From: JANNAT01 sp031422555
Lineage (GTDB): Bacteria; Pseudomonadota; Alphaproteobacteria; Rhodobacterales; Rhodobacteraceae
Assembly: GCA_031422555.1 (NCBI GenBank)
Contig: JANPLZ010000007.1
Coordinates: forward strand, 1-56,347
Reading direction: 5' to 3'
Length of the DNA stretch: 56,347 nucleotides
The first letter of the stretch is position 1. Every line of letters starts with the position of its first letter. The position numbers and the translations under genes were made by a program. Positions 32,485 to 40,470 of the stretch are shown here, in pieces. Below the pieces are notes generated by a model. It was not told where the DNA came from. It did no database searches and worked only from the letters and a program-made list of their open reading frames with translations.

Positions 32485-33666
32485 CTAATTCATGTCGGCG
32501 TCGGAGGACGGCACGGGATTGATTTTATCGCCGGGGCGCACAAAAGCGCCGGCTTTGGTGACAACGGTATCGCCCAAGGCAAGCCCGTCCAGAATTTCAA
32601 CCCAGCCGCCCGACCGGATGCCGGTTTTCACCGCGATGCGCGAGACGGTGCCGTCGACAACTTTCATCACGCTGGCACTGCCGTCAAACGCGCCAATGGC
32701 GGTAACCGGCACCGCGATGGCGGTGTGTTCGGCAACAAGAATGGCCGCTTCGACGAACATGCCAGAGCGCACTTGCGAGGGATCGGTGATGGTGATGCGG
32801 GCACGCCCCAGCCGGGTTGTCATGTCGATGGTCGGTTCCACCAGCCGCACCACGCCCGACAGGGGGGCGTTGCCGCCCACCGAGGTCAGCTCTGCGGTTT
32901 GATCTATGGCCACGCGGGTCAGATCCACTTCGGAAAGATCAGCGCGCAACTCAAGGGCGGCATCGCGCACCAATGTGAACATCGGCTGCCCGGCTGCCGA
33001 GGCGATAGCGCCGACTTGGGCATTGCGAGCGGTGATTTCGCCTGCGACGGGTGCTGTGACTTCGGTACGGGCCATTTGCAGATCAAGGTTGGCCAGTTGC
33101 GCCTGCACCAAAGCCAGATTTGCGCGCGCAGATTCCAGTGACTGCACGGCCACCGCAGCGCGGGCATTGGCGGACACTGACCCCGACAGCGCCTGATCAG
33201 CCGCGGCTTGCGATGCCGAACCTTGCTGTTTCAACGTCGCAGTGCGGTCTGACACGCGCTGCGCTTCGGCGGCGGCGCTGTCGGCTTCCAGTTGCTGCGC
33301 CTGCGCTTGGGCGATCATTGCGGCGGCGGCGGCAAGGGATGCGTTCATCTGTGCGCGTTGTAGTTCCAGCGACGTCGTCGAAAGCCGGGCCAAGACCTGA
33401 CCCGCAACCACCCGGTCGCCGACATCGGCCAACAGTGCCTCGATCGGTTGACCTTCGATCAACGGGGCCACCAATACTTGCTCTACCGGACCAACCATGC
33501 CCGAGGCCAGCACGATGTCGCGCAGATCGTGGGTTTGCACCACCGATACCGTAATGGCGGGCAACACCATGGCCGGGGTTGGGGCCGGGACCGGATCGGC
33601 GGTTTGGGCCAGCAGTGGCGCGGCGGACAGCGCAACGGCCGCAATCAAGGGAAGCAAGACACGCAT
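32485..33666 (-). CDS. RND efflux periplasmic adaptor subunit (membrane fusion protein)
   Basis: The 393-residue adaptor has a signal peptide (MRVLLPLIAAVALSAAPLLA). A lipoyl-like half motif follows, with GDRVVAGQVLARLSTTSLELQ. A long Ala/Gln-rich hairpin (about residues 105-200, e.g. QAAADQALSGSVSANARA) comes next, then the second lipoyl half TAPVAGEITARNAQVG and a beta-barrel region with VRSGMFVEAAILV. It connects the permease to an outer-membrane channel, which is not encoded here. The tetR gene ends 2 bases upstream of its start region. Confidence 0.93.
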   Translation of the reverse strand: MRVLLPLIAAVALSAAPLLAQTADPVPAPTPAMVLPAITVSVVQTHDLRDIVLASGMVGPVEQVLVAPLIEGQPIEALLADVGDRVVAGQVLARLSTTSLELQRAQMNASLAAAAAMIAQAQAQQLEADSAAAEAQRVSDRTATLKQQGSASQAAADQALSGSVSANARAAVAVQSLESARANLALVQAQLANLDLQMARTEVTAPVAGEITARNAQVGAIASAAGQPMFTLVRDAALELRADLSEVDLTRVAIDQTAELTSVGGNAPLSGVVRLVEPTIDMTTRLGRARITITDPSQVRSGMFVEAAILVAEHTAIAVPVTAIGAFDGSASVMKVVDGTVSRIAVKTGIRSGGWVEILDGLALGDTVVTKAGAFVRPGDKINPVPSSDADMN

Positions 33667-33668
33667 GG

Positions 33669-34280
33669 TCAGCCTTTCACACTGGCGCTGGCAACATCGT
33701 CCAGCGTTTTATCAATGGTTTGCAGGATCAGATTGGTCAGATCGACCGGGTTCACCGCCGCGGTGGGGGCGCACATTGCCGCCGACTGCACCAGCAGCAC
33801 AATAAAGGCGGCTTGGGTGGCAAAACGCTGTTGCGCCTGTTCCAAGGTCAGCCCGGTTTCGGCGGCGAAAACGGCCGTCAAATGGCCGATGATGACCTGT
33901 TCCATATGCAGGCAGGCCAGCCCGATTTCGGGTTTGCGCATGGCGGCGGCGTTGATTTCGGCCCACAACTGGCCGTCTTCATTGGTCTGATGCAAATGGA
34001 TATGCTGGCGGATCGACACCCGCAGCGCCTGCATTGGGTGATCAGAGGTGATCACTTCGGCAAATTCTGCCTGCATGTTGTCCAGATCGCACGAGATCAG
34101 CTTTTCAACGATGGCGGATTTCGACGGAAAATAGCGGTAAAAGTTACCGACCGACATGCCAGCGACCCGGGCCAGATCTTGCATCGACGCGCCGTCAAAG
34201 CCCTTGTCAATAAAGGCCGCGCGCACCCGCAAAAGGATGTCGGCGATGCGCTGATCAGTTTTTGGCACGGCGACTTGCAT
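33669..34280 (-). CDS. TetR/AcrR family repressor of the efflux operon
   Basis: The 203-residue regulator has a TetR-type N-terminal helix-turn-helix (ADILLRVRAAFIDKGFDGASMQDLARVAGMSVGNFYRYFPSK, given here by segment) and a helical ligand domain. It is first in a tetR-adaptor-permease operon with 2- and 11-base gaps. The ATG at 34280 is preferred because the next upstream in-frame ATG (34316) lies inside a perfect palindrome that is probably the operator. Autoregulation and repression of the pump are inferred from layout. Confidence 0.88.
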   Translation of the reverse strand: MQVAVPKTDQRIADILLRVRAAFIDKGFDGASMQDLARVAGMSVGNFYRYFPSKSAIVEKLISCDLDNMQAEFAEVITSDHPMQALRVSIRQHIHLHQTNEDGQLWAEINAAAMRKPEIGLACLHMEQVIIGHLTAVFAAETGLTLEQAQQRFATQAAFIVLLVQSAAMCAPTAAVNPVDLTNLILQTIDKTLDDVASASVKG

Positions 34281-34303
34281 GGAGGCTGGCCTGGATGGGT
34301 GGA

Positions 34304-34317
34304 AATGAACGTTCATT
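34304..34317. promoter_or_regulatory. TetR operator candidate
   Basis: AATGAACGTTCATT is a perfect 14-bp palindrome 23 bases upstream of the tetR start. Symmetric sites of this kind are typical TetR-family operators. It lies between the divergent tetR and fabF genes. Confidence 0.65.
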
Positions 34318-34486
34318 CACGACATAGGCGGTGAATCCCCGTCGTCAAGTTAAATCAAGCACCATCTGGTGGGCTGCGCGCATATGGCACGGCTTTGCCG
34401 CAACTTTGAGCGGTTGTTGCGCGCGGCGGCAGCGCCGTGTATCACCACCCTTGGATAAAAGAAGACATCTGCTGAAGGGACTGTCT

Positions 34487-35749
34487 ATGCGTCGTGTTGT
34501 CATTACGGGTCTTGGAATGGTCACGCCTTTGGCTTGCGGTGTCGAAGAAACCTGGAGCCGTTTGTTGGCGGGCCAGTCGGGGGCAGGGCCGATCACCCGG
34601 TTTGATGCAAGCGCTGTGGTGACGCAATATGCCTGCGAAATACCTTACGGTGATGGCAGCGATGGCACCTTCAACGCCGATGACTGGATGGAGCCGAAAG
34701 ACCGGCGCAAAGTGGATGATTTCATTTTGTATGGCATGGCGGCGGCGGTGCAGGCGGTGCGCGACAGCGGGTGGCAGCCTGCCGACGAAGACCAGCGTTG
34801 CCGCACCGGGGTGATGATCGGATCGGGAATTGGCGGGCTGACGTCAATTGCGGAAACCGCCGTTCTTATCAAGGAAAAGGGCCCCAAGCGAGTCAGCCCG
34901 TTCTTTATTCCGGGCAGTCTGATCAATCTGATTTCGGGGCAGGTGTCGATCCGCTTTGGCTTCAAGGGGCCGAACCATGCGGTGGTGACGGCCTGTTCGA
35001 CCGGCGCGCATGCGATTGGCGATGCAGCACGCCTGATCATGTGGGGCGACGCCGATGTGATGGTGGCAGGCGGGGCCGAAGCACCGATTTCCGAGATCGG
35101 CATCGCCGGGTTCAACGCCTGCAAAGCGCTGTCAACCAAGCGCGCCGATGATCCGACCAAAGCCAGCCGCCCCTATGACGCCGACCGGGATGGGTTTGTG
35201 ATGGGCGAAGGCGCGGGCGTAGTGGTGTTGGAGGAATACGAACATGCCCGCGCGCGCGGTGCCCGGATTTATGCCGAAGTGCTGGGCTATGGCATGTCGG
35301 GCGATGCACACCACATCACCGCCCCGGCCGAGGATGGCGACGGCGGTTTCCGCTCCATGCAGGCGGCGCTGAAACGGGCGGGCCTGACACCTGCGGATGT
35401 GGATTATATCAACGCGCATGGCACATCGACCATGGCCGACACGATTGAACTTGGTGCGGTTGAACGTCTGCTGGGCGATGCGGCGGGATCGGCCACGATG
35501 AGTTCGACCAAATCCAGCATCGGCCATTTGTTGGGCGCTGCCGGTGCGGTTGAGGCGATTTTCTGTGTGCTGGCGATCCGCGATCAGATCGCGCCGCCCA
35601 CGATCAATCTGGATACCCCTGCGGTTGCCCCAAAGCTGGACCTTGCGGCCAACAAAGCCGTGCGGCGCAAGATTGACGTGGCTTTGTCGAATTCCTTCGG
35701 CTTTGGCGGCACCAATGCCAGTCTGGTCATTGGCCGGGTGCGCGGCTGA
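34487..35749 (+). CDS. fabF: 3-oxoacyl-ACP synthase II FabF
   Basis: FabF condenses malonyl-ACP with acyl-ACP in elongation. The 420-residue product begins MRRVVITGLGMVTPLACG. The catalytic Cys is in VVTACSTGAHAIG (Cys170), and the two catalytic His lie in NAHGTSTMADTIE and KSSIGHLLGAAGA. The ATG at 34487 gives the standard N-terminus; the longer upstream frame is non-homologous. Its TGA overlaps the mltG ATG. Confidence 0.96.
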   Translation: MRRVVITGLGMVTPLACGVEETWSRLLAGQSGAGPITRFDASAVVTQYACEIPYGDGSDGTFNADDWMEPKDRRKVDDFILYGMAAAVQAVRDSGWQPADEDQRCRTGVMIGSGIGGLTSIAETAVLIKEKGPKRVSPFFIPGSLINLISGQVSIRFGFKGPNHAVVTACSTGAHAIGDAARLIMWGDADVMVAGGAEAPISEIGIAGFNACKALSTKRADDPTKASRPYDADRDGFVMGEGAGVVVLEEYEHARARGARIYAEVLGYGMSGDAHHITAPAEDGDGGFRSMQAALKRAGLTPADVDYINAHGTSTMADTIELGAVERLLGDAAGSATMSSTKSSIGHLLGAAGAVEAIFCVLAIRDQIAPPTINLDTPAVAPKLDLAANKAVRRKIDVALSNSFGFGGTNASLVIGRVRG

Positions 35750-36930
35750 TGTGGCGCTCGGTTGCCTCAAACGCGCTGACACTGTTTATCGTGGTGTTGG
35801 TGGTGGCGTCGGGGCTGCTGGCGTGGGGGCGGGCGGCCTATACCGGGCCGGGGCCATTGGCCGAGGCGATTTGCTTCAAGGTGGAAAAAGGCGCGTCGCT
35901 GGGGCAGGTCAGCCGGTCGCTGCAAACCGAAGGCGCGGTGTCGGATGCGCGGATTTTCCGCATCGGCGCGGATTACTCCGACAAGGCCCGGGCGCTGAAA
36001 TTCGGCAGCTATTTGCTGACGCCCAAGGCGTCGATGACCGAAGTGCTGGCGGCGCTGACGGGTGGCGGCCAATCGACCTGCGGGCGCGAAGTGAATTACC
36101 GCATCTCGGTGGCGAAATCCGAAGTGGTGCTGCGCGAGTTGGATGCCGCGACCAACCGCTATGTCGAGGTGGTGAAATTTGATCCCGCCGTTGATGCGGT
36201 GCCAACCGTGTATCTGGATGCCGCCAGCGAAAGTGATCTGCGCTGGCGGATAACGCTGGCCGAAGGGGTGACCAGTTGGCAAGTGGTTGACGCGCTGAAA
36301 CGTGCCGATTTTCTGGAAGGCACGGTGACGGACACACCCGCCGAAGGCACGCTGTCGCCAGACAGCTATGAGGTTGAAAAAGGCACCGACCGCGCCGTTC
36401 TGATCGCCGAAATGGTCACTCGCCAAGCCGCGACGATGGCCGATCTTTGGGCCAAACGCGCCGAAGGTCTGCCCTACAAGACGCCAGAAGAAGCGATGAT
36501 CATGGCGTCGATTGTCGAAAAGGAAACCGGCATTCCCGAAGAGCGCAAACAAGTGGCGTCGGTGTTTATCAACCGGCTGCGCGATGGCATGAAGCTGCAA
36601 ACCGATCCGACGGTGATTTACGGCATCACCAAAGGCGAGGGCATTTTGGGGCGCGGTCTGCGGCAATCCGAGTTGCGGCGTGAAACCCCGTGGAACACCT
36701 ATGTGATCGACGGGCTGCCCCCCACCCCGATTGCCAATCCGGGGCGGCTTAGCATCGAGGCCGCGCTGAACCCCGACACCACGCCATTCATCTTTTTCGT
36801 GGCTGACGGATCGGGGGGGCATGCCTTTGCGGAAACGCTGGAGCAGCACAACATAAACGTTGCCAAATGGCGCGAGATTGAGGCGCAACAAGGCGTCGAT
36901 GCGGGCGCCACGGGTGTGCAGGGCAACTAG
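35749..36930 (+). CDS. mltG: endolytic transglycosylase MltG
   Basis: MltG cleaves nascent peptidoglycan strands and is thought to set glycan length. The 393-residue product has one N-terminal transmembrane helix (residues 5-25), a LysM-like segment (EKGASLGQVSRSLQTEGAVSD) and the YceG/MltG domain. The catalytic Glu is in MASIVEKETGIPEERKQVA, followed by INRLRDGMKLQTDPTVIYG and LPPTPIANPG. It overlaps fabF by one base, the usual pairing in Rhodobacteraceae. Confidence 0.95.
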   Translation: MWRSVASNALTLFIVVLVVASGLLAWGRAAYTGPGPLAEAICFKVEKGASLGQVSRSLQTEGAVSDARIFRIGADYSDKARALKFGSYLLTPKASMTEVLAALTGGGQSTCGREVNYRISVAKSEVVLRELDAATNRYVEVVKFDPAVDAVPTVYLDAASESDLRWRITLAEGVTSWQVVDALKRADFLEGTVTDTPAEGTLSPDSYEVEKGTDRAVLIAEMVTRQAATMADLWAKRAEGLPYKTPEEAMIMASIVEKETGIPEERKQVASVFINRLRDGMKLQTDPTVIYGITKGEGILGRGLRQSELRRETPWNTYVIDGLPPTPIANPGRLSIEAALNPDTTPFIFFVADGSGGHAFAETLEQHNINVAKWREIEAQQGVDAGATGVQGN

Positions 36931-36947
36931 GGCGTGCCCGGGTTTTC

Positions 36948-36976
36948 TTGACAGCAGGGGGCCGGCGGGGGTAGCT
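36948..36976 (+). promoter_or_regulatory. candidate promoter of the PAAR-peptidase gene
   Basis: A perfect TTGACA (36948-36953), 17-base spacer and GTAGCT (36971-36976) lie 32 bases upstream of the PAAR gene and 18 bases past mltG. The -10 match is weak. Confidence 0.4.
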
Positions 36977-37007
36977 TTGCACCATTATTGGATAAAAGGC
37001 TTTTGAC

Positions 37008-37889
37008 ATGGGATTACCCGCCGCACGGTTAACGGATTTGCACGTCTGCCCGTTGTGCGTTGTGCCGCAGCCCATCATCATGACTGGCGCGGTGACGGTT
37101 CTTATCGGTGGTCTTCCGGCGGCGCGGATGGGGGATCAATGCACCTGTGTGCCGCCGCCGCCCGGGCCGCCGATTCCGCCGCCTTTTGATCTGATCATCA
37201 AGGGCTCTATGACGGTGTTGATTGAAAAAATGCCCGCCGCCCGCATGACCGACAACACCACAAAAGGTGGCATGATCATGCCGCCTTGCTGTATGACAGT
37301 GCTGATCGGCGAAGTCGGTGTGGTGCCGCCCACGCCGCCCGCGGTGCCGTTTCCAAGTGTCAGGGAAGAAACCCTTGCCGATGGATCGACGGTCACGCAT
37401 GTTGGCGACAATATCACCATTGTTGGCGACAAGGCGTTCCGGGACCGCGTGGTTGCCGATCTGCAAAAGCTGAATGCAACGCCGACGGGGCATAGGTTGA
37501 TCACTAACCTTGATACCGGGCCAAAGTCTGTGACGATTCAACACACCAGCGGCGGAAACGCAGCCGGTTACGACAGCCCCGCTGATCGGTTTGTCAACGC
37601 CGATGGCACGCCGGGGGCAGGATCGAATTCCACGGTGTCATACAACCCCGACACGACGCAAATTGACGATGGATCCGAGCCATGGATGACCCGCCCACCC
37701 GAAGTGGGCTTGGGCCATGAATTGGTCCATGCGGATGACGCCGCAAACGGCCAGCAAGTGCCGGGGGAAACCGATGGCACCCGCAACCGCGAACGCCAAG
37801 CGGTGGGTTTGCCACCTTACGAGACCAAAGACCCGTCCGAAAATGGCATGCGCCGCGATATGGGCTTGCCCGAACGGCCGCGGTATTGA
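37008..37889 (+). CDS. PAAR-repeat protein fused to an M91-like zinc metallopeptidase
   Basis: The 293-residue product has two parts. Residues 1-102 are PAAR-like, with three AAR-x-x-D repeats (5-10, 38-43, 77-82) and Cys/His residues able to bind zinc. PAAR proteins cap the VgrG spike of type VI secretion systems. After a Pro-rich linker, residues 165-270 resemble the NleD-type M91 peptidase. HELVH (237-241) forms the zinc site with Glu238 as base, and RERQAVG (261-267) may supply a third ligand. No other secretion genes are in the window. A toxin role is inferred. Confidence 0.78.
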   Translation: MGLPAARLTDLHVCPLCVVPQPIIMTGAVTVLIGGLPAARMGDQCTCVPPPPGPPIPPPFDLIIKGSMTVLIEKMPAARMTDNTTKGGMIMPPCCMTVLIGEVGVVPPTPPAVPFPSVREETLADGSTVTHVGDNITIVGDKAFRDRVVADLQKLNATPTGHRLITNLDTGPKSVTIQHTSGGNAAGYDSPADRFVNADGTPGAGSNSTVSYNPDTTQIDDGSEPWMTRPPEVGLGHELVHADDAANGQQVPGETDGTRNRERQAVGLPPYETKDPSENGMRRDMGLPERPRY

Positions 37890-38533
37890 CGCGGTGGGGC
37901 ACAGTCGGGCGATGGGTGGGATGGGCGGTTTTGTGCGCCGCAGTTTTGGGGCAGGCAGCACGCGGAGATCAGACGATGAGTGATGGCGAAGTGATCCTGA
38001 CGATGGAATGGCAGCCCAAAGAGGGCCATGTCGTTGCAGCTTACAGGGTGGAAAACCGATCTGGCCATGCGGTGATGGTGTTTGACCGGGTGTTCCTGAC
38101 CCGCCCCGATGGGGGCCGCATTGTTGATCCGGACCGCGCCTATATCACTGTGATGGCCGATGGCATGATGTTGGTCGACAAGCTGGTGCCCGCGCTGCCA
38201 GCCGAGCGGGATGTGGAATACCCCGAACTGCCCTACGCGCGGCTGGTGCCGCCGGGCGGGCAATTGCAGGGCCAAGCGCTGATCGGGACACCGGTGTTGA
38301 CCAACCCCGCCTATGGCAAGCCCGCGACCGGGGCGCAGGCGGACCGGGTGAAAAACGCAGTGCTGCGGATTGGTTATGCCTTTGTCACCGACACGATGAT
38401 CGCCGTGCCCGCCAAGGGCAGCGACGATGAGATGTGGTCACTGCGCCATGCCTGGGCGTCCACCAATCAGCGGGTGTTGCAAAGCCCGATCCTGACGATG
38501 GATATGGATATTATCAAGCCATTGGCCCCTTAG
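37886..38533 (+). CDS. probable exported partner/immunity protein of the PAAR-peptidase
   Basis: The frame overlaps the effector stop by 4 bases. From the TTG at 37886 the 215-residue product has a hydrophobic signal-like stretch (VGWAVLCAAVLGQAARG). From an ATG at 37976, which has GGAG 8 bases upstream, it would be a 185-residue cytoplasmic form. The body looks beta-rich (HVVAAYRVENRSGHAVMVFDR, ending MDMDIIKPLAP). I recognise no family. Position directly after a toxin-like gene suggests immunity, and the signal peptide would place it in the periplasm; both are inference. Confidence 0.6.
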   Translation: MTRWGTVGRWVGWAVLCAAVLGQAARGDQTMSDGEVILTMEWQPKEGHVVAAYRVENRSGHAVMVFDRVFLTRPDGGRIVDPDRAYITVMADGMMLVDKLVPALPAERDVEYPELPYARLVPPGGQLQGQALIGTPVLTNPAYGKPATGAQADRVKNAVLRIGYAFVTDTMIAVPAKGSDDEMWSLRHAWASTNQRVLQSPILTMDMDIIKPLAP

Positions 38534-38613
38534 GGCGCGGGTGCAGATAGAAAAACGTTAATCCAATCTCTTAGCTGCGCACGCTAAGGCCATGATCTGA
38601 AACGATCTTGACA

Positions 38614-38642
38614 TTGACTTTGCGCGCGATCCGCGGTAGAGA
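38614..38642 (+). promoter_or_regulatory. candidate promoter upstream of the GTA cluster
   Basis: TTGACT (38614-38619), 17 bases and TAGAGA (38637-38642) resemble a sigma70 promoter. An overlapping TTGACA is at 38608-38613. It is 106 bases upstream of GTA gene 1 and would start a transcript near 38649 that meets a terminator about 50 bases later. Confidence 0.4.
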
Positions 38643-38669
38643 TTTTGGCATGCTAGAACAGGTGGGCGA

Positions 38670-38702
38670 ACGGCTCGGGTGAAGAACCCGCAGCCGTTTT
38701 TT
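38670..38702 (+). terminator. intrinsic terminator just before the GTA cluster
   Basis: ACGGCTCGGGT (38670-38680), loop GAAGA, and ACCCG-C-AGCCGT (38686-38697) form an 11-bp stem with one bulged C, followed by six T. It ends 45 bases before the first GTA gene. It could stop the upstream effector transcript, end a roughly 55-base leader RNA, or act as an attenuator for the GTA genes. Confidence 0.78.
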
Positions 38703-38747
38703 CATTTGCTTGTGCGCGGGGCGGCATAAGGGGCGGGTCAATCAGGC

Positions 38748-39071
38748 ATGACACTTAATTTTCTGACGACCTCGGAAAAGCCAGTCGGGATGCTGGCGAT
38801 CACCGAAGGATGGCTGCGCGAGGCGGGAGAGTCGCTGAGTGTGGTCGTAGAGGCAATCAAAGCCGGCGAGTTTGGCCAGATCAAAGAGGCGCAAACCGCG
38901 GTGAAGGATTTGAAAGCCGCAGTGCAACTGGCAATTTATGAAGGGGACCGCGTTGAAAAACTTCGCAAAACCGTCGCAGGCGGCGTCGGCTCAGGACAGC
39001 TTGACCTACACGCCGCGCGCGATGAAATCGGGCGCAGACTGGCTTGCCTGCGCAACGCCAGCCCAGGTTGA
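38748..39071 (+). CDS. GTA gp1, small terminase subunit
   Basis: Known RcGTA gp1 is the small terminase protein, adapted for non-specific packaging. The 107-residue product is helical and charged (LTTSEKPVGMLAITEGWLREAGESL, KEAQTAVKDLKAAVQLAIYEGDRVEKLRK, by segments). A C-terminal LDLHAARDEIGRRL helix is present. Length and position match. The ATG at 38748 follows AAGGGGCGGG. Its 3' end overlaps the large terminase frame. Confidence 0.88.
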   Translation: MTLNFLTTSEKPVGMLAITEGWLREAGESLSVVVEAIKAGEFGQIKEAQTAVKDLKAAVQLAIYEGDRVEKLRKTVAGGVGSGQLDLHAARDEIGRRLACLRNASPG

Positions 39072-40368
39072 CGACTTTCTGGCGTCTTTGAGTGAAAACG
39101 CATTGCTGGCGCTGCCGTGGATGTTTGAATTCTGGGCGCTGCCGCATCAGTTGCCACCCGAAGGTGTGTGGAAAACCTGGGTGATCATGGGCGGGCGCGG
39201 TGCTGGCAAAACGCGGGCGGGCGCGGAATGGGTGCGCGGTCAGATCGAAGGGGCCGGGCCGCAAGATGCGGGACTGGCGCGGCGGGTTGCCTTGGTCAGT
39301 GATACCATTGATCAGGCCCGCGAAGTGATGGTGTTTGGCGACAGCGGCATTCTGGCCTGTTCGCCCCCCGATCGCCGTCCGGTCTGGGAGGCGTCGCGCA
39401 AGCGGCTGGTCTGGCCCAATGGTGCGATTGCGCAGATATTTTCGGCGCATGACCCTGAAAGCTTGCGCGGCCCGCAGTTTGACGCCGCTTGGGTCGATGA
39501 ATTAGCCAAGTGGAAAAAGGCCGATGACACGTGGGATATGTTGCAATTTGCCCTGCGGCTGGGGGCAAACCCGCGGCAAGTGGTGACAACAACGCCGCAG
39601 AATGTGGGGGTGTTGAAGGCGATTCTGAAAAACCCCTCAACCACCGTGACCCATGCGCCAACCACCGCCAACCGCGCGTATCTTGCGGCCTCGTTCCTGG
39701 ACGAGGTGACCACGCGCTATGCGGGCACATGGAAGGGCGCGCAGGAATTGGAAGGCCTGCTGATCGAAGATATTCCCGGCGCGCTGTGGACGTCTGCGAT
39801 GATTGAAGGTGGGCGGCTGGACGTGGCCCCGGCCTGCAAGCGCATCGTTGTGGCGGTTGACCCGCCGGTGACCGGGCACAGCACGTCGGATGCCTGCGGC
39901 ATTGTCGTGGTGGGGGCGATCACAGATGGTCCGCCGCAAAACTGGCGGGCGGTGGTGTTGGAGGATGCCTCGGTCACCGGGGCGTCGCCGGATCAATGGG
40001 CGCGCGCGGCGATTGCGGCACTGCACCGGCATGGCGCCGACCGGCTGGTGGCCGAGGTGAACCAAGGCGGTGATCTGGTCGAAGGGGTGATCCGCACGAT
40101 TGATCCGTTGGTGCCTTACCGCGCGGTGCGGGCCAGCAAGAACAAGGCGGTGCGGGCAGAACCGGTGGCCGCCCTTTATGAACAAGGGCGCGTCGCGCAT
40201 CTGCGCCACATGGCGGCGCTGGAAGAACAGATGTGCCAGATGACGCCGCAAGGCTTTATGGGCAAGGGCAGCCCCGACCGGGTGGATGCGCTGGTCTGGG
40301 CGCTGACCGATCTGATGATCGAGCCGGGTGAGAAATTCGTTGATCCAAAGGTGCGCACGCTGGGGTGA
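39022..40368 (+). CDS. GTA gp2, large terminase (DNA-packaging ATPase/nuclease)
   Basis: The large terminase drives DNA into the head and cuts it when full. The product has Walker A GGRGAGKT, preceded by the family segment LPHQLPPEGVWKTWV. A Walker B-like WVDELAKWK and the nuclease-domain VAVDPPVTGHSTSDACG with metal-binding Asp follow. The ATG at 39022 gives 448 residues and a 50-base overlap with gp1. An in-frame ATG at 38938 would extend it by 28 residues and overlap gp1 by 134 bases; the shorter start fits relatives better. Confidence 0.93.
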   Translation: MKSGADWLACATPAQVDDFLASLSENALLALPWMFEFWALPHQLPPEGVWKTWVIMGGRGAGKTRAGAEWVRGQIEGAGPQDAGLARRVALVSDTIDQAREVMVFGDSGILACSPPDRRPVWEASRKRLVWPNGAIAQIFSAHDPESLRGPQFDAAWVDELAKWKKADDTWDMLQFALRLGANPRQVVTTTPQNVGVLKAILKNPSTTVTHAPTTANRAYLAASFLDEVTTRYAGTWKGAQELEGLLIEDIPGALWTSAMIEGGRLDVAPACKRIVVAVDPPVTGHSTSDACGIVVVGAITDGPPQNWRAVVLEDASVTGASPDQWARAAIAALHRHGADRLVAEVNQGGDLVEGVIRTIDPLVPYRAVRASKNKAVRAEPVAALYEQGRVAHLRHMAALEEQMCQMTPQGFMGKGSPDRVDALVWALTDLMIEPGEKFVDPKVRTLG

Positions 40369-40470
40369 GGGTTGTTAAACCTTTGTTCAGTAGATTGATT
40401 TTCACAAGAGCGACAGGCCCTGCACCCAGTTCGGGGCCACGGGTTGGGGCAGGATAGGAGCGGCGACAAG

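Noticed and set aside
34281..34316. 12-residue N-terminal extension of TetR
   Set aside because: It starts inside the perfect palindrome that is probably the operator.
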